Notes: generated by a model from the letters alone, not told the origin. Positions 1 to 7,195 are shown, counted from the first letter of the stretch. The stretch: 13,591 nucleotides of DNA from Alphaproteobacteria bacterium (GCA_023259875.1 JALRFL010000220.1:1-13591), one strand, 5' to 3'. Program-made: numbers and translations.

Positions 1-1
1 T

Positions 2-61
2 ACCCTGACCGATGATGGAAAAACAGTCATGAACACCGTCATTGGGCGCATTTTAAAATGA
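2..61 (+). CDS. hemW: C-terminal end of a plus-strand gene, probably HemW (radical SAM heme chaperone), 5' truncated by the window
   Basis: Only 19 codons plus a TGA stop lie in the window, giving the peptide TLTDDGKTVMNTVIGRILK. The pattern 'LT..G....N.vi..ll' at the extreme C terminus is what I recall for HemW/YggW proteins, whose last helix follows an L-T-x-x-G turn. Gene order supports this: in many alphaproteobacteria rdgB-hemW lies just before rsmI-yraN-gshB, and rsmI starts about 1.9 kb downstream here. HemW is a radical-SAM-family heme-binding protein once annotated as a coproporphyrinogen III oxidase-like enzyme. None of its SAM cysteines are in view. Other proteins, such as MarR-type regulators, can end with a similar LTxxG motif, so the name is an inference from context. 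The stop codon directly abuts the stop of the convergent lipoprotein gene. Confidence 0.5.
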   Translation, partial: TLTDDGKTVMNTVIGRILK

Positions 62-1810
62 TCAAAAACTGTTATCGGCTGGCCTGACAACCGTGGATTT
101 TCCGCTATTGATTATCCTAACTTCGAATTGACGCCGGTTACTGCCATCAGGATAAAGGCGGAACACGCCACTAAACCCAGCAAAACCTGTGGGGCGCAAA
201 AGGATATCCTCGGCAGATGTTTCTGGTTTAAGCAAACTGGCGACCGCCACCGCATCAAAGCCTAATGGGGCTAGCTCGCTTGCAACCTCTCCAAAATATT
301 TTTGCCATGCGGCTTGAAACCGCAACCGGCGATCTCGCGGCACAGTGGCATATAAACCGCCCTGAAGCGATGGTTCAGAAATCATATCTGGTCGGCTCCA
401 TTGCGAAGGCCCAATAAAACGAACTTTTTTGGGATCAAGGTCATGCCATACCAAGACCGGCGCCACGCGTAAGGTAAAATCCGCGTCGCCAGCGATAATC
501 ACCATATCATAAATCGGATCAGGGCTTTCTTTGCTCCAACGGGTAAATTGTTTGATGGTTTGCCGCAGGCGCGTCTCAGCATCCAAAATGCTCTGATCAA
601 GCAAAAGCCGCGAGACTTGTGTGACCCCATACTCTTGCAGTCGGCGCAGGCTAAAGTCACGCAATTTATGACCATAGGCCGTGTCACTGGTCACAACCGC
701 AACCCGAATGTTTTCGCGCGGGATACCTTCAAGCGCTGTCAGTGAGGCCAACCCATAACTAAGCACGGCGTCCAATTCTTGTTCAGGTTGCTGACCAAGA
801 ATCCACACCCCCGGTGCGCTGATGCTGCTGTTGTTTGAAAACGAAAGAATAGGGATGTTGTATTCTGCCGCCAGAGGTGCCACCTCTGCGGTTTGGCTTG
901 AAAATAAGGGGCCAATGATCACATTAGCGCCAGCCGCAACCGCTTCGCTAGCCGCGGCTCGTGCATCATTTGCGGTATCAATGAAAATGACTTCGAATTG
1001 CGGACGCGCCAGACTAATAACTGCCATATCCACCGCGTTTCGCAAATCTGCCCCTAGCTGGCGGTAGGGTCCCGTCAATGGCAAAAGCACAGCCGCGCGT
1101 TGCACCCCATCTGATTTTGGTGGAAACCGCGAAGGGGCAGGAATGGCAACCGTTTCCAAATCTGATTTGTTGATGATGGCAAAAACCTGTTCAAGGGTTG
1201 AAAAATCAAAAACCTGTTCAGAACTTGGTGGATTGGCAGAAACCTCTGCCGATGAATCATTAACTGGCAAATCCCCCATTTCACCCTCTCCCCCCACGGG
1301 GATGTCTCGCAATAGAGGGGCTTGACCAGTTTCTGATGAAGCATCTGGTGAAAGGCTAGGAATAGGATTGCCATTAAAAATCCATTCAATTGCGGCATCA
1401 ACCTCATCAATATCGGTTTGCGTTTCTGGTTGCAGGGTTGCCAAGGGCAATCCGTTATCAACACTAAAGCCGAAAATTTCCTGATTCAGAATATCTAAGT
1501 CTGGCTCAACGCTCACCGGATCAGATTTCTGATCCCGAAAAGCTTGCGAAGGATCAAGCTTGCTTTCCTTAGGGGTGATCTCGTCTTCGGTGATTATGCT
1601 CAACTGAGACGATGGGATCGCTGAACCTGTATTGGGGGCTGACAATTCCGTGTTTTCATCTGTCTCAACCTGATCAGAAGACAAGGTGGAGGCGTTTTGG
1701 GAGACAGCCACATTTTGTTGTTCAGGGGTGCAGGCCTGAAGAAAAAAAATCACCACCATTAGCGTGATCCATCGCAAATGGTGATGGAAGCAAAATGGCA
1801 ATATGGTCAT
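62..1810 (-). CDS. LppC/LpoA-type penicillin-binding protein activator lipoprotein (periplasmic-binding fold)
   Basis: This is a 582-aa predicted lipoprotein. The start at 1810 is chosen because AAGGATT lies just upstream and the protein then opens with a signal peptide: a His/Arg n-region, the hydrophobic stretch ITLMVVIFFLQAC, and the lipobox LQAC with Cys27. A longer reading to 1930 would bury this signal and overlap rsmI. Residues 28 to about 235 are Ser/Pro/Asp/Glu/Gln-rich low complexity, probably a disordered linker. From about 238 a type I periplasmic-binding fold begins (AAVLLPLTGPYRQLGADL, then VIIGPLFS near 298, NIPILSFSNN and VAVVTSDTAYGHKL) and runs to near the end. In E. coli the related LpoA activates the peptidoglycan synthase PBP1A from the outer membrane. 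Many alphaproteobacterial members are labelled 'penicillin-binding protein activator' or 'ABC substrate-binding' without experiment, so the family is clear and the partner is inferred. The gene converges on the upstream gene end with no spacer and is divergent from rsmI. Confidence 0.85.
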   Translation of the reverse strand: MTILPFCFHHHLRWITLMVVIFFLQACTPEQQNVAVSQNASTLSSDQVETDENTELSAPNTGSAIPSSQLSIITEDEITPKESKLDPSQAFRDQKSDPVSVEPDLDILNQEIFGFSVDNGLPLATLQPETQTDIDEVDAAIEWIFNGNPIPSLSPDASSETGQAPLLRDIPVGGEGEMGDLPVNDSSAEVSANPPSSEQVFDFSTLEQVFAIINKSDLETVAIPAPSRFPPKSDGVQRAAVLLPLTGPYRQLGADLRNAVDMAVISLARPQFEVIFIDTANDARAAASEAVAAGANVIIGPLFSSQTAEVAPLAAEYNIPILSFSNNSSISAPGVWILGQQPEQELDAVLSYGLASLTALEGIPRENIRVAVVTSDTAYGHKLRDFSLRRLQEYGVTQVSRLLLDQSILDAETRLRQTIKQFTRWSKESPDPIYDMVIIAGDADFTLRVAPVLVWHDLDPKKVRFIGPSQWSRPDMISEPSLQGGLYATVPRDRRLRFQAAWQKYFGEVASELAPLGFDAVAVASLLKPETSAEDILLRPTGFAGFSGVFRLYPDGSNRRQFEVRIINSGKSTVVRPADNSF

Positions 1811-1842
1811 CTTTAATCCTTTTGCTGTGGGGTCATTTCCGA

Positions 1843-1862
1843 ATATCCCCCATTTGGGATAT
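1843..1862. promoter_or_regulatory. Inverted repeat ATATCCC-N6-GGGATAT in the divergent lppC-like/rsmI promoter region
   Basis: The 98-bp gap between the two divergent starts (1810 and 1909) contains a perfect 7-bp inverted repeat, ATATCCC at 1843-1849 and GGGATAT at 1856-1862, with a 6-nt spacer. Its right arm overlaps TATAGT (1860-1865), a plausible rsmI -10 element, with TTCCGA (1837-1842) a poor -35 at a 17-nt spacing. A dyad of this size over a divergent promoter suits an operator, but no regulator is identified and the promoter call is weak. Confidence 0.4.
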
Positions 1863-1908
1863 AGTCTATTATGATTTCTGCGAAGCGTAAAGTGCCAGAG
1901 GCTAAGCC

Positions 1909-2751
1909 ATGACATCCCCCGGGTTAACAATCACAGCGACACCCATAGGCAATCTTGATGATATCTCGCCCCGTGCGGTGGCGTCATTAACAAATGCGGA
2001 TCTGATTGCTTGTGAAGATACGCGGCACACCGGTCTGATGTTGTCACGCCTTGGCCTTAAGCCTGGGCGGTTAGTGTCTTATCATGATCACACCTCCGCC
2101 GAAGCGCGCGAAAACCTGCTGGCAGAATTAGAAAATGGTAAAGCCGTCACATTAGTGAGTGATGCCGGAACGCCGCTGATTTCTGATCCCGGATATCGTT
2201 TGGTAAAGGCTTGCCGCGAACGTGGTATCCCCGTGACAACTGTGCCGGGGCCGTCAGCGCTGTTAGCCGCATTAGTCATCTCCGGATTACCCACAGACAG
2301 GTTTTACTTTGCTGGCTTTCTGCCCAATACCGCAGCGAAACGAAAAAAAACCCTTGATCACCTAATGACCATTGATGCCACCATTATATGTTATGAATCC
2401 GCACGGCGGCTAGGTGATACCATAGCGGATATTGCCCTTATCTCACCCCAACGGCTTTGCAGCATTGCCCGTGAATTGACCAAAACTTTTGAAGAAAGCT
2501 GGCACGATACTGCCGCTAATCTTGCTGAACATTTCCGTTTAGCCGGTGCGCCAAAAGGGGAAGTCGTGGTGATGATCGCGCCGCCTGATGCCTTGGAAAC
2601 CGATCTAAGCGATGAGGCCATTCTGGGTCTTTTGAAAGAAAGCCTAAGCCAAGGGGTTAGTCGCCGTGATGCCGTTCGCCAAATCAGCACAGACACCGGG
2701 GCAGGGAAATCCCGGGTCTATGATCTGATGCTTACCATAGACACCGCATGA
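1909..2751 (+). CDS. rsmI: 16S rRNA (cytidine(1402)-2'-O)-methyltransferase RsmI
   Basis: This 280-aa protein matches RsmI along its full length. RsmI uses S-adenosylmethionine to 2'-O-methylate C1402 in the decoding centre of 16S rRNA, acting with the N4-methyltransferase RsmH. Visible family motifs are TATPIGNLDDISPRA (9-23), CEDTRHT (35-41), SYHDHT (57-62), the tetrapyrrole-methylase-type SAM-binding segment LVSDAGTPLISDPGYRL (82-98), PGPSALLAAL (113-122), FAGFLP (134-139), YESARRL (172-178) and KGEVVVMI (216-223). The C-terminal 40 residues (RRDAVRQISTDTGAGKSRVY) form the small helical domain usual in the family. The start is fixed by the N-terminal motif only eight residues in; no strong Shine-Dalgarno is seen. 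It overlaps yraN by 4 nt (ATGA), so the two are translationally coupled. The rsmI-yraN pair is a common proteobacterial arrangement. Confidence 0.97.
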   Translation: MTSPGLTITATPIGNLDDISPRAVASLTNADLIACEDTRHTGLMLSRLGLKPGRLVSYHDHTSAEARENLLAELENGKAVTLVSDAGTPLISDPGYRLVKACRERGIPVTTVPGPSALLAALVISGLPTDRFYFAGFLPNTAAKRKKTLDHLMTIDATIICYESARRLGDTIADIALISPQRLCSIARELTKTFEESWHDTAANLAEHFRLAGAPKGEVVVMIAPPDALETDLSDEAILGLLKESLSQGVSRRDAVRQISTDTGAGKSRVYDLMLTIDTA

Positions 2752-3128
2752 CTGGTCTTGAAAAACGCCGCCAAGCCGAACGCCGGGGCAGACAAGCCGA
2801 AACACTGGTTGCCGTGCGATTACGGCTTAAAGGCTGGCGTAAACTGGCGGCTCGCTATCGCAATAGTTTTGGTGAGATTGATCTGATTATGAGCAAACCG
2901 CAACGGCTTTTGTTTGTTGAGGTCAAATACACTACCAGCATAAGTGATGATGCCCTTGAGGCGGTTCTGCCATCACCGCGCCAGCAAAAGCGAATTATTA
3001 ATGCCGCAAAGGGTTTTCTGGCGGAATATCCTGACCATCAGAATGACGAAATGCAAATCGTGGTGGCATTAGTCAGACCCTATGGCAGAATCCGGTTTAT
3101 TAACGATCACTTTTTTGACATGTTTTGA
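2748..3128 (+). CDS. yraN: YraN family protein (UPF0102), predicted PD-(D/E)XK nuclease fold
   Basis: This 126-aa protein belongs to the UPF0102/YraN family. It has the family pattern RRGRQAETLVAVRLRLKGW (12-30), then GEIDLI (42-47) and FVEVK (56-60). These match the PD-(D/E)XK nuclease-like core, with Asp45, Glu58 and Lys60 as candidate metal-site residues. Many relatives continue with VKTR; here it is VKYT, a small departure. The family is widespread, typically sits beside rsmI, and its biochemical role was long unknown, with predictions tied to DNA processing. The ATG overlaps the rsmI stop by 4 nt, which fixes the start. Length is normal. The stop is TGATG, and the second ATG opens a possible 31-codon ORF. 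Confidence 0.93.
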   Translation: MTGLEKRRQAERRGRQAETLVAVRLRLKGWRKLAARYRNSFGEIDLIMSKPQRLLFVEVKYTTSISDDALEAVLPSPRQQKRIINAAKGFLAEYPDHQNDEMQIVVALVRPYGRIRFINDHFFDMF

Positions 3129-3223
3129 TGCTAAGAATGTTGGATTGGATTGCTAATGTGGCATCCATGATTGCGCATAACGTGTTGCCCGATACCGTGA
3201 TTAGGGTGTATAACTTGGCCTAA
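3128..3223 (+). CDS. Possible 31-aa small ORF coupled to the yraN stop codon
   Basis: An open frame of 31 codons begins at the ATG of the TGATG that ends yraN and stops with TAA. The peptide begins MLRMLDWIANVASMIAHNV and is hydrophobic/amphipathic, with four Met, one Trp and charges spread along it. There is no Shine-Dalgarno within the end of yraN, so translation would depend on reinitiation after the yraN stop. Against it, a frame of this length stays open by chance fairly often, early codons include CTA, AGA and later AGG, and the candidate promoter of the next gene lies inside it. I do not recognise a family. Treat it as a candidate only. Confidence 0.25.
   Translation: MLRMLDWIANVASMIAHNVLPDTVIRVYNLA
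3185..3214 (+). promoter_or_regulatory. Candidate sigma-70-type promoter for the BON lipoprotein gene
   Basis: TTGCCC (3185-3190) and TATAAC (3209-3214) are separated by 18 nt; the -10 matches the consensus at five of six positions and the -35 at three to four. Transcription from here would give a leader of roughly 40 nt before the ATG at 3261. It is the best promoter-like pair in the 132-bp gap after yraN, where nothing else but the candidate small ORF is visible. No terminator-like hairpin follows yraN, so read-through from rsmI-yraN also remains possible. Confidence 0.35.
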
Positions 3224-3260
3224 GATTTGCTCAAACCGCCAAGCGAACATTAGGAAAGCT

Positions 3261-3884
3261 ATGATGACCAAACCTGACCATACCTCAAAAGCCTCGCCAC
3301 TAGGATTGCGTTCCTTATGCCTTTTATGTGTCATGGCCATTGGCTTATCAGGATGTGTTGGTGCTGTTGCCGGGGTAGGCGCCGCCGCTGTTGCCGCTGG
3401 CACTACCGAAAAAGGGTTTAGCACAAGCATCAGTGATGGCGTTATTGGCACAAAGATTTCCGAAAGTTATTTTCAAGAAGATGTGAGCTTATTTTCTGCC
3501 GTCAAGGTGAATGTCAATCAAGGCTCTGTCTTGCTGACGGGCGCGGTGGAAAAACCCGAAGACGCGGTGAAGGCGGTGCAAATGGCATGGCAAGTTCACG
3601 GTGTGGTTGAAGTGATCAATGAATTGGATGTTCGTGACGAAAGTTCAATCAAGGATCGCGCTAAGGATATTGCTTCTGAGGCACAATTGCGCGGCAAATT
3701 GATCACCGATATGGATGTTTCGTCTTTGAACTTCAGCATTGATGTTGTCAATGGTGTCGTTTACTTAAGCGGCATCGCAGGGTCAGAAGAAGAAATGAAT
3801 CGCGTGGTTGCCCATGCCCAAGATTTGCGTTTTGGGACTACGGTTGTGAATTATATTCGTATCAACGAAGACGACCGCGAGTAA
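3261..3884 (+). CDS. BON-domain outer-membrane lipoprotein (two BON domains, OsmY/DolP-like)
   Basis: This 207-aa predicted lipoprotein has a signal peptide (LCLLCVMAIGLSGC) with lipobox LSGC at Cys32. A Gly/Ala-rich segment follows (GAVAGVGAAAVAAGTTEKG). Two BON domains come next, at about 58-125 (ISDGVIGTKISESYF, VNVNQGSVLLTGAVEKPE, VVEVINELDV) and about 131-203 (SEAQLRGKLITD, INVVNG-like DVVNGVVYLSGIAGS, VVNYIRI). Tandem BON domains after an N-terminal Cys are the plan of DolP (YraP), an outer-membrane lipoprotein tied to envelope integrity and phospholipid binding in E. coli; in enterobacteria that gene also lies near yraN. Function here is inferred from that resemblance. AGGAAAG (3252-3258) precedes two consecutive ATGs (3261 and 3264); either may be used. 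gshB begins 15 nt after the stop, so they are probably co-transcribed. Confidence 0.9.
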   Translation: MMTKPDHTSKASPLGLRSLCLLCVMAIGLSGCVGAVAGVGAAAVAAGTTEKGFSTSISDGVIGTKISESYFQEDVSLFSAVKVNVNQGSVLLTGAVEKPEDAVKAVQMAWQVHGVVEVINELDVRDESSIKDRAKDIASEAQLRGKLITDMDVSSLNFSIDVVNGVVYLSGIAGSEEEMNRVVAHAQDLRFGTTVVNYIRINEDDRE

Positions 3885-3899
3885 GTCTAAGGCATTCCC

Positions 3900-4841
3900 A
3901 TGACGCTTAACATTGCCCTTCAGATGGACCCTATTGCTGAGGTCGATATTCTTGGTGACAGCAGTTTTGCCCTTGCGCTCGAAGCCCAAGCTCGCGGCTA
4001 TCGTATTTTCACCTATCATCCTGATCAGTTGGCGTTGATCCCCGGGCAGGGGTTAACCGCCAAAGGCCAATGGATCCGCGTTCAAGATGAGGTTGGTCAT
4101 CATGTTGAGGTGATCCAAGACGAGCGCATTGATCTGACCGATCTTGATGTCATTTTGATGCGGCAAGACCCCCCGTTTGATATGCATTATATCACCGCCA
4201 CCTATATGCTTGAGACCATTATGGATAAGGTCCTAGTTGTTAATCATCCAGGTTCTGTTCGTAATGCTCCTGAAAAACTGGTGGCAACTTTATTTCCCGA
4301 ATTGATGCCGCCAACGCTTATCACCAAAGACATCTCGGAGATCAAGGCGTTTCGTGAACGCTATGAGGATATCATCATTAAGCCTCTGCATGGTAATGGC
4401 GGAAGCGGGATTTTTCACCTCAAGCCCGGTGATAGCAATCTGTCCAGTTTGATTGAAATGATGACTTTGCTAGAACGCTCCCCCTTGATGATTCAGCAAT
4501 ATCTGCCCTCTGTCCGCAAGGGGGATAAAAGGGTGATCATGATTGATGGCAAGGCTGTTGGCGCGGTTAATCGTGTGCCTGCTGAGGGTGAGGCCAGATC
4601 AAATCTGCATGTTGGGGGTAAGGCGGTAAAAACCGAATTAGACGCAGATGATTTGCGCATTGCCGAGGCCATTGGTGGGTATTTGCAGAGCCATGGTCTG
4701 TTGTTTTGCGGCATTGATGTGATTGGTGGTTATCTGACCGAGATTAATGTCACCTCCCCCACTGGCTTGCGTGAGATCAAGCGTCTTAGCGGAATAGATC
4801 TGGCAAAAGCGATCTGGGATAATATCCTTACAAAACTCTAA
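3900..4841 (+). CDS. gshB: Glutathione synthase GshB
   Basis: This 313-aa protein is a full-length prokaryotic glutathione synthetase (E. coli GshB is about 315 aa). It joins gamma-glutamylcysteine to glycine with ATP, the second step of cytosolic glutathione synthesis. Signature segments are the N-terminal domain MTLNIALQMDPIAEV, RQDPPFDMHYITATYMLE (88-105), NHPGSVRNAPEKL (115-127), the ATP-grasp glycine loop KPLHGNGGSGIF (161-172), GDKRVIMIDGKAVGAVNRVP (208-227), RSNLHVGG (233-240) and the metal/ATP-binding EINVTSPTGLREI (281-293). AAGG seven bases before the ATG is a fitting ribosome-binding site. It closes the plus-strand run rsmI-yraN-BON-gshB, an order shared by many alphaproteobacteria. 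It converges on comM with a 23-nt gap. A 5-bp TTGCC/GGCAA hairpin (4848-4860) in that gap lacks a U-run and is not a convincing terminator. Confidence 0.97.
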   Translation: MTLNIALQMDPIAEVDILGDSSFALALEAQARGYRIFTYHPDQLALIPGQGLTAKGQWIRVQDEVGHHVEVIQDERIDLTDLDVILMRQDPPFDMHYITATYMLETIMDKVLVVNHPGSVRNAPEKLVATLFPELMPPTLITKDISEIKAFRERYEDIIIKPLHGNGGSGIFHLKPGDSNLSSLIEMMTLLERSPLMIQQYLPSVRKGDKRVIMIDGKAVGAVNRVPAEGEARSNLHVGGKAVKTELDADDLRIAEAIGGYLQSHGLLFCGIDVIGGYLTEINVTSPTGLREIKRLSGIDLAKAIWDNILTKL

Positions 4842-4864
4842 ATGTCTTTGCCAAAGGCAACGCA

Positions 4865-6373
4865 TCATGACAATAGTGGCAACCACCGATATTGCATGGC
4901 CTCAGCGATATGTTGCTTTTCAACCCTATCTTTTGCTTCGAGGTCAGCGATGCTTCGCGCCACGCGCATAACGCGGTGAAATCCCCGTGCTGAAAGCCGT
5001 AATTTTTCAGCGCTGGTTTGAAGAAATTCCTTATCTGATGCGCTCAGCCCCATCACCTCATCCAGCATTGGGCCGTCAAGTTGCGCATTCACCATGCCCT
5101 CTGATTGTAAGGGCCGATCAAAACTCCTCGCTCTTGCGGTTTTGACGCGCTCTGCCACTGTCGCTGTGTTTTCTGACGCAGAGGGATTGTTCAGAACAGA
5201 GATCGGAATTTCCGCCACCTCAATCATCATGTCAAATCGGTCAAGCAATGGCCCAGAGATTTTCGTCATATAATCACGCCCACAGCGCGGCGCTTTGGTG
5301 CAGGCGCGTGAGGGATCACCAAGGTAACCACAACGGCATGGATTCATCGCCGCGATCAGCTGAAATCGGGCTGGATATGTCACATGGTGATTGGCGCGGC
5401 TAACCACTGATCGTCCTGTTTCAATCGTTTGTCTGAGCGAGTCCAGTTGATGCGACGGCCATTCTGCCAATTCATCCAAAAATAGCACCCCACCATGCGC
5501 CAAGCTGACTTCGCCGGGTTTAGCCTTTGCCCCGCCACCAACCAACGCGGCAACAGAAGAAGAATGATGAGGATCACGAAAAGGGCGCGAGACCATCAAT
5601 CCCCCTTTATCTAAATGCCCAGCCATGGAATGGATCATCGTGGCTTCGAGGGATTCTTTGGCCAGCATCGGGGGAAGAATACCAGCAAGCCTAGCCGCTA
5701 ACATAGATTTACCCGAACCAGGCGGACCAACCATCAGCAAATTATGTGCCCCAACCGCGGCGATCTGAAGCGCGCGTTTCGCCATATCTTGCCCTTGCAA
5801 ATCTGCGATATCGGGAAAGTCTGAAGCCGTTTCCGCCACTCGCCCTTTGGGATCAGGCAAAACTTGATCCCCTCGCAAATGGTTGATTAAGGCCATCAGG
5901 CTAGGGGCGGCGATGATCTTGATATCGCCGCTCCATGCCGCTTCGGCTCCGTTCGTTTCTGGGCAAATCATACCTTTTCCCTCTGACGCCGCGCTAAGAG
6001 CCGCCGCCAAGATACCGTTCACCCCAGTGATGCCGCCATCAAGAGCCAGTTCACCCATGACGATCATATGATCAACACTGTCAGAGGGGATAGCCCCCAT
6101 CGCAATCAAGAGGCCAAGCGCGATAGGTAAATCATAATGTGAGCCTTCTTTGGCCAGATCCGCTGGTGCTAAGTTGACGGCGATGCGCTTAGGCGGCAGA
6201 GATAAGCCAAGCGACGATAACGCCGCCCGTACCCTTTCTTTGGATTCCACAACCGATTTATCAGCAAGCCCAACAATCGCAATATTCGGCAGGCCGTTAG
6301 ACAAATGTACCTGAACATGGACAGGAACCGTTTCGAGACCACGAAAGGCCAAGGTATGAAGTGATGCTTGCAT
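4865..6373 (-). CDS. comM: YifB/ComM family AAA+ ATPase (Mg chelatase-like, branch-migration helicase)
   Basis: This is a 503-aa protein, the usual size for ComM/YifB. Domains in order are an N-terminal ChlI/Lon-protease-like S5 fold (about 1-170, with HVQVHLSNGLPNIAIVGLAD and ERVRAALSSLGL), a Mg-chelatase-type AAA+ core with Walker A GPPGSGKS (216-223) and Walker B GVLFLDE (295-301), a cysteine cluster (NPCRCG at 344-349, then Cys358 and Cys364) that may bind zinc, and a C-terminal helical lid with the sensor-2-like RGFHRVMRVARSIADL. In naturally competent bacteria ComM is a hexameric helicase that drives branch migration when incoming DNA is integrated; homologues also occur in species not known to be competent. 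The start MQASLHTLAFRGLE fits the family N terminus, so the extra 22 codons to 6439 are left out. The ribosome-binding site is weak (AAAGAA). It is the last gene of the minus-strand run, about 100 nt after hinT. Confidence 0.93.
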   Translation of the reverse strand: MQASLHTLAFRGLETVPVHVQVHLSNGLPNIAIVGLADKSVVESKERVRAALSSLGLSLPPKRIAVNLAPADLAKEGSHYDLPIALGLLIAMGAIPSDSVDHMIVMGELALDGGITGVNGILAAALSAASEGKGMICPETNGAEAAWSGDIKIIAAPSLMALINHLRGDQVLPDPKGRVAETASDFPDIADLQGQDMAKRALQIAAVGAHNLLMVGPPGSGKSMLAARLAGILPPMLAKESLEATMIHSMAGHLDKGGLMVSRPFRDPHHSSSVAALVGGGAKAKPGEVSLAHGGVLFLDELAEWPSHQLDSLRQTIETGRSVVSRANHHVTYPARFQLIAAMNPCRCGYLGDPSRACTKAPRCGRDYMTKISGPLLDRFDMMIEVAEIPISVLNNPSASENTATVAERVKTARARSFDRPLQSEGMVNAQLDGPMLDEVMGLSASDKEFLQTSAEKLRLSARGFHRVMRVARSIADLEAKDRVEKQHIAEAMQYRWLPLLS

Positions 6374-6421
6374 AAATTTAGTATTCTTTTTGTTTTTCGC
6401 GTATCGGTTGAGCCTGACACG

Positions 6422-6453
6422 AAAATAAAAAGCACGCAAGCCGTGGGTTTCAA
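6422..6453 (-). promoter_or_regulatory. Ambiguous element between hinT and comM: weak terminator-like hairpin or comM promoter
   Basis: Read on the minus strand, CACG-GCTTG-CGTG (6445 to 6433) is followed at once by CTTTTTATTTT, which resembles a weak intrinsic terminator for the his-hinT unit; the stem is only 4 bp. The same stretch also reads as a promoter: TTGAAA (6453-6448), a 17-nt spacer, then TTTTAT (6430-6425), which would serve comM. Both could hold or only one; neither is strong. The rest of the 99-bp gap shows nothing else. Confidence 0.3.
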
Positions 6454-6472
6454 AATCAGATCAAAAAGGGGA

Positions 6473-6844
6473 TTAGCGCCGCGTCAACATCGGGCCAAGA
6501 GGCGCGCCACCTAGCACATGACCATGAAGATGCGGCACTTCCTGTCCACCATGACCGCCAATATTGACAATGACCCGATAGCCCTCTTTCGCCACGCCAG
6601 AGGTTTTGGCAACACGCGCCAGTGCCCTGACCCACGCCGCCAATTCGCTATCACTGGCGCGATCGGCAAAATCTGTCAGATCCGTATAAGCTCCGCGAGG
6701 GATCACCAAATGATGCTGTGGTGCCTGAGGGTTGATATCCGCAAAACTGAAAGTCTGTTCATCTTGATCTACCGGTTGAGATGGCAAACGGCCATCAAGG
6801 ATACGGGCAAAAATGTTATCGGGATCATAATCGCTTTGGCTCAT
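6473..6844 (-). CDS. hinT: HIT family protein, HinT-like purine nucleoside phosphoramidase
   Basis: This 123-aa protein has the full HIT fold pattern. It begins with the family-typical YDPDNIFARILDGRLPS (6-22), has a middle segment HHLVIPRGAYTDLTDF (44-59), and carries the histidine triad HLHGHVLGG (105-113), where His105, His107 and His109 form the active site. HinT proteins hydrolyse nucleoside phosphoramidates and aminoacyl-AMP adducts. Length is normal for the family. AGAGGA sits about five bases before the ATG. It lies 21 nt after hisE. A HIT gene directly after hisE is a recurrent alphaproteobacterial arrangement; I recall one described in the Azospirillum brasilense his cluster. No role in histidine synthesis is established, and its place may reflect shared expression only. 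Confidence 0.93.
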   Translation of the reverse strand: MSQSDYDPDNIFARILDGRLPSQPVDQDEQTFSFADINPQAPQHHLVIPRGAYTDLTDFADRASDSELAAWVRALARVAKTSGVAKEGYRVIVNIGGHGGQEVPHLHGHVLGGAPLGPMLTRR

Positions 6845-6865
6845 GGTGTCCTCTCTTGATCAAGA

Positions 6866-7195
6866 TTAAGATGTTGTGTGATCACGGCCTGCCTTTTCGG
6901 CAATCCCGGATTGCTGGCGGCGGCGTGATAATTCTTCCCATAATTCTTCAAGCGTAATATCCGCGGCCGCTAACACTACCAACAGATGATAAACAACATC
7001 TGCTGATTCTGCCAATAGCGCATCACGATCACCTGACATCGCGGCGATAATCGCCTCGGTGGTTTCTTCACCAAGTTTTCGAGCAGGCAGTTGAGGGGCT
7101 TCAAGCAAAAGTCTTGCTGTCCATGACACCTTCGGGTCTTCCCCCTTACGCGAGAGAATGATCTGATAAAGCTCATCAAGAATGGCATTGCTCAT
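6866..7195 (-). CDS. hisE: Phosphoribosyl-ATP pyrophosphohydrolase HisE
   Basis: This 109-aa stand-alone HisE hydrolyses phosphoribosyl-ATP to phosphoribosyl-AMP and pyrophosphate, the second step of histidine synthesis. The MazG-like all-alpha fold shows the metal-binding acidic set in RKLGEETTEAIIAA (39-52) and ESADVVYHLLVVLA (63-76), with the preceding segment SWTARLLLEA (24-33). It has no fused HisI (cyclohydrolase) domain; alphaproteobacteria usually keep hisI as a separate gene, and none is in this window. Its ATG overlaps the end of hisF by 4 nt, which fixes the start and implies coupled translation. Length and composition are ordinary. Confidence 0.95.
   Translation of the reverse strand: MSNAILDELYQIILSRKGEDPKVSWTARLLLEAPQLPARKLGEETTEAIIAAMSGDRDALLAESADVVYHLLVVLAAADITLEELWEELSRRRQQSGIAEKAGRDHTTS

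Noticed and set aside
59..64. TGATCA palindrome at the junction of the two convergent genes
   Set aside because: It is simply the two abutting TGA stop codons on opposite strands; TGATCA and TGATC words are common in the window because of codon use.
1075..1464. 129-aa frame on the minus strand within the LppC-like gene, in another frame
   Set aside because: It is a shadow of the low-complexity linker and lacks a start signal or recognisable domain.
3131..3451. Antisense 106-aa frame opposite the BON gene start
   Set aside because: No family resemblance, no ribosome-binding site, and it mirrors the Gly/Ala-rich coding sequence on the other strand.
4848..4860. TTGCC-AAA-GGCAA hairpin between gshB and comM as a bidirectional terminator
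   Set aside because: The stem is 5 bp, the 3-nt loop is tight, and no U-run follows on either strand.
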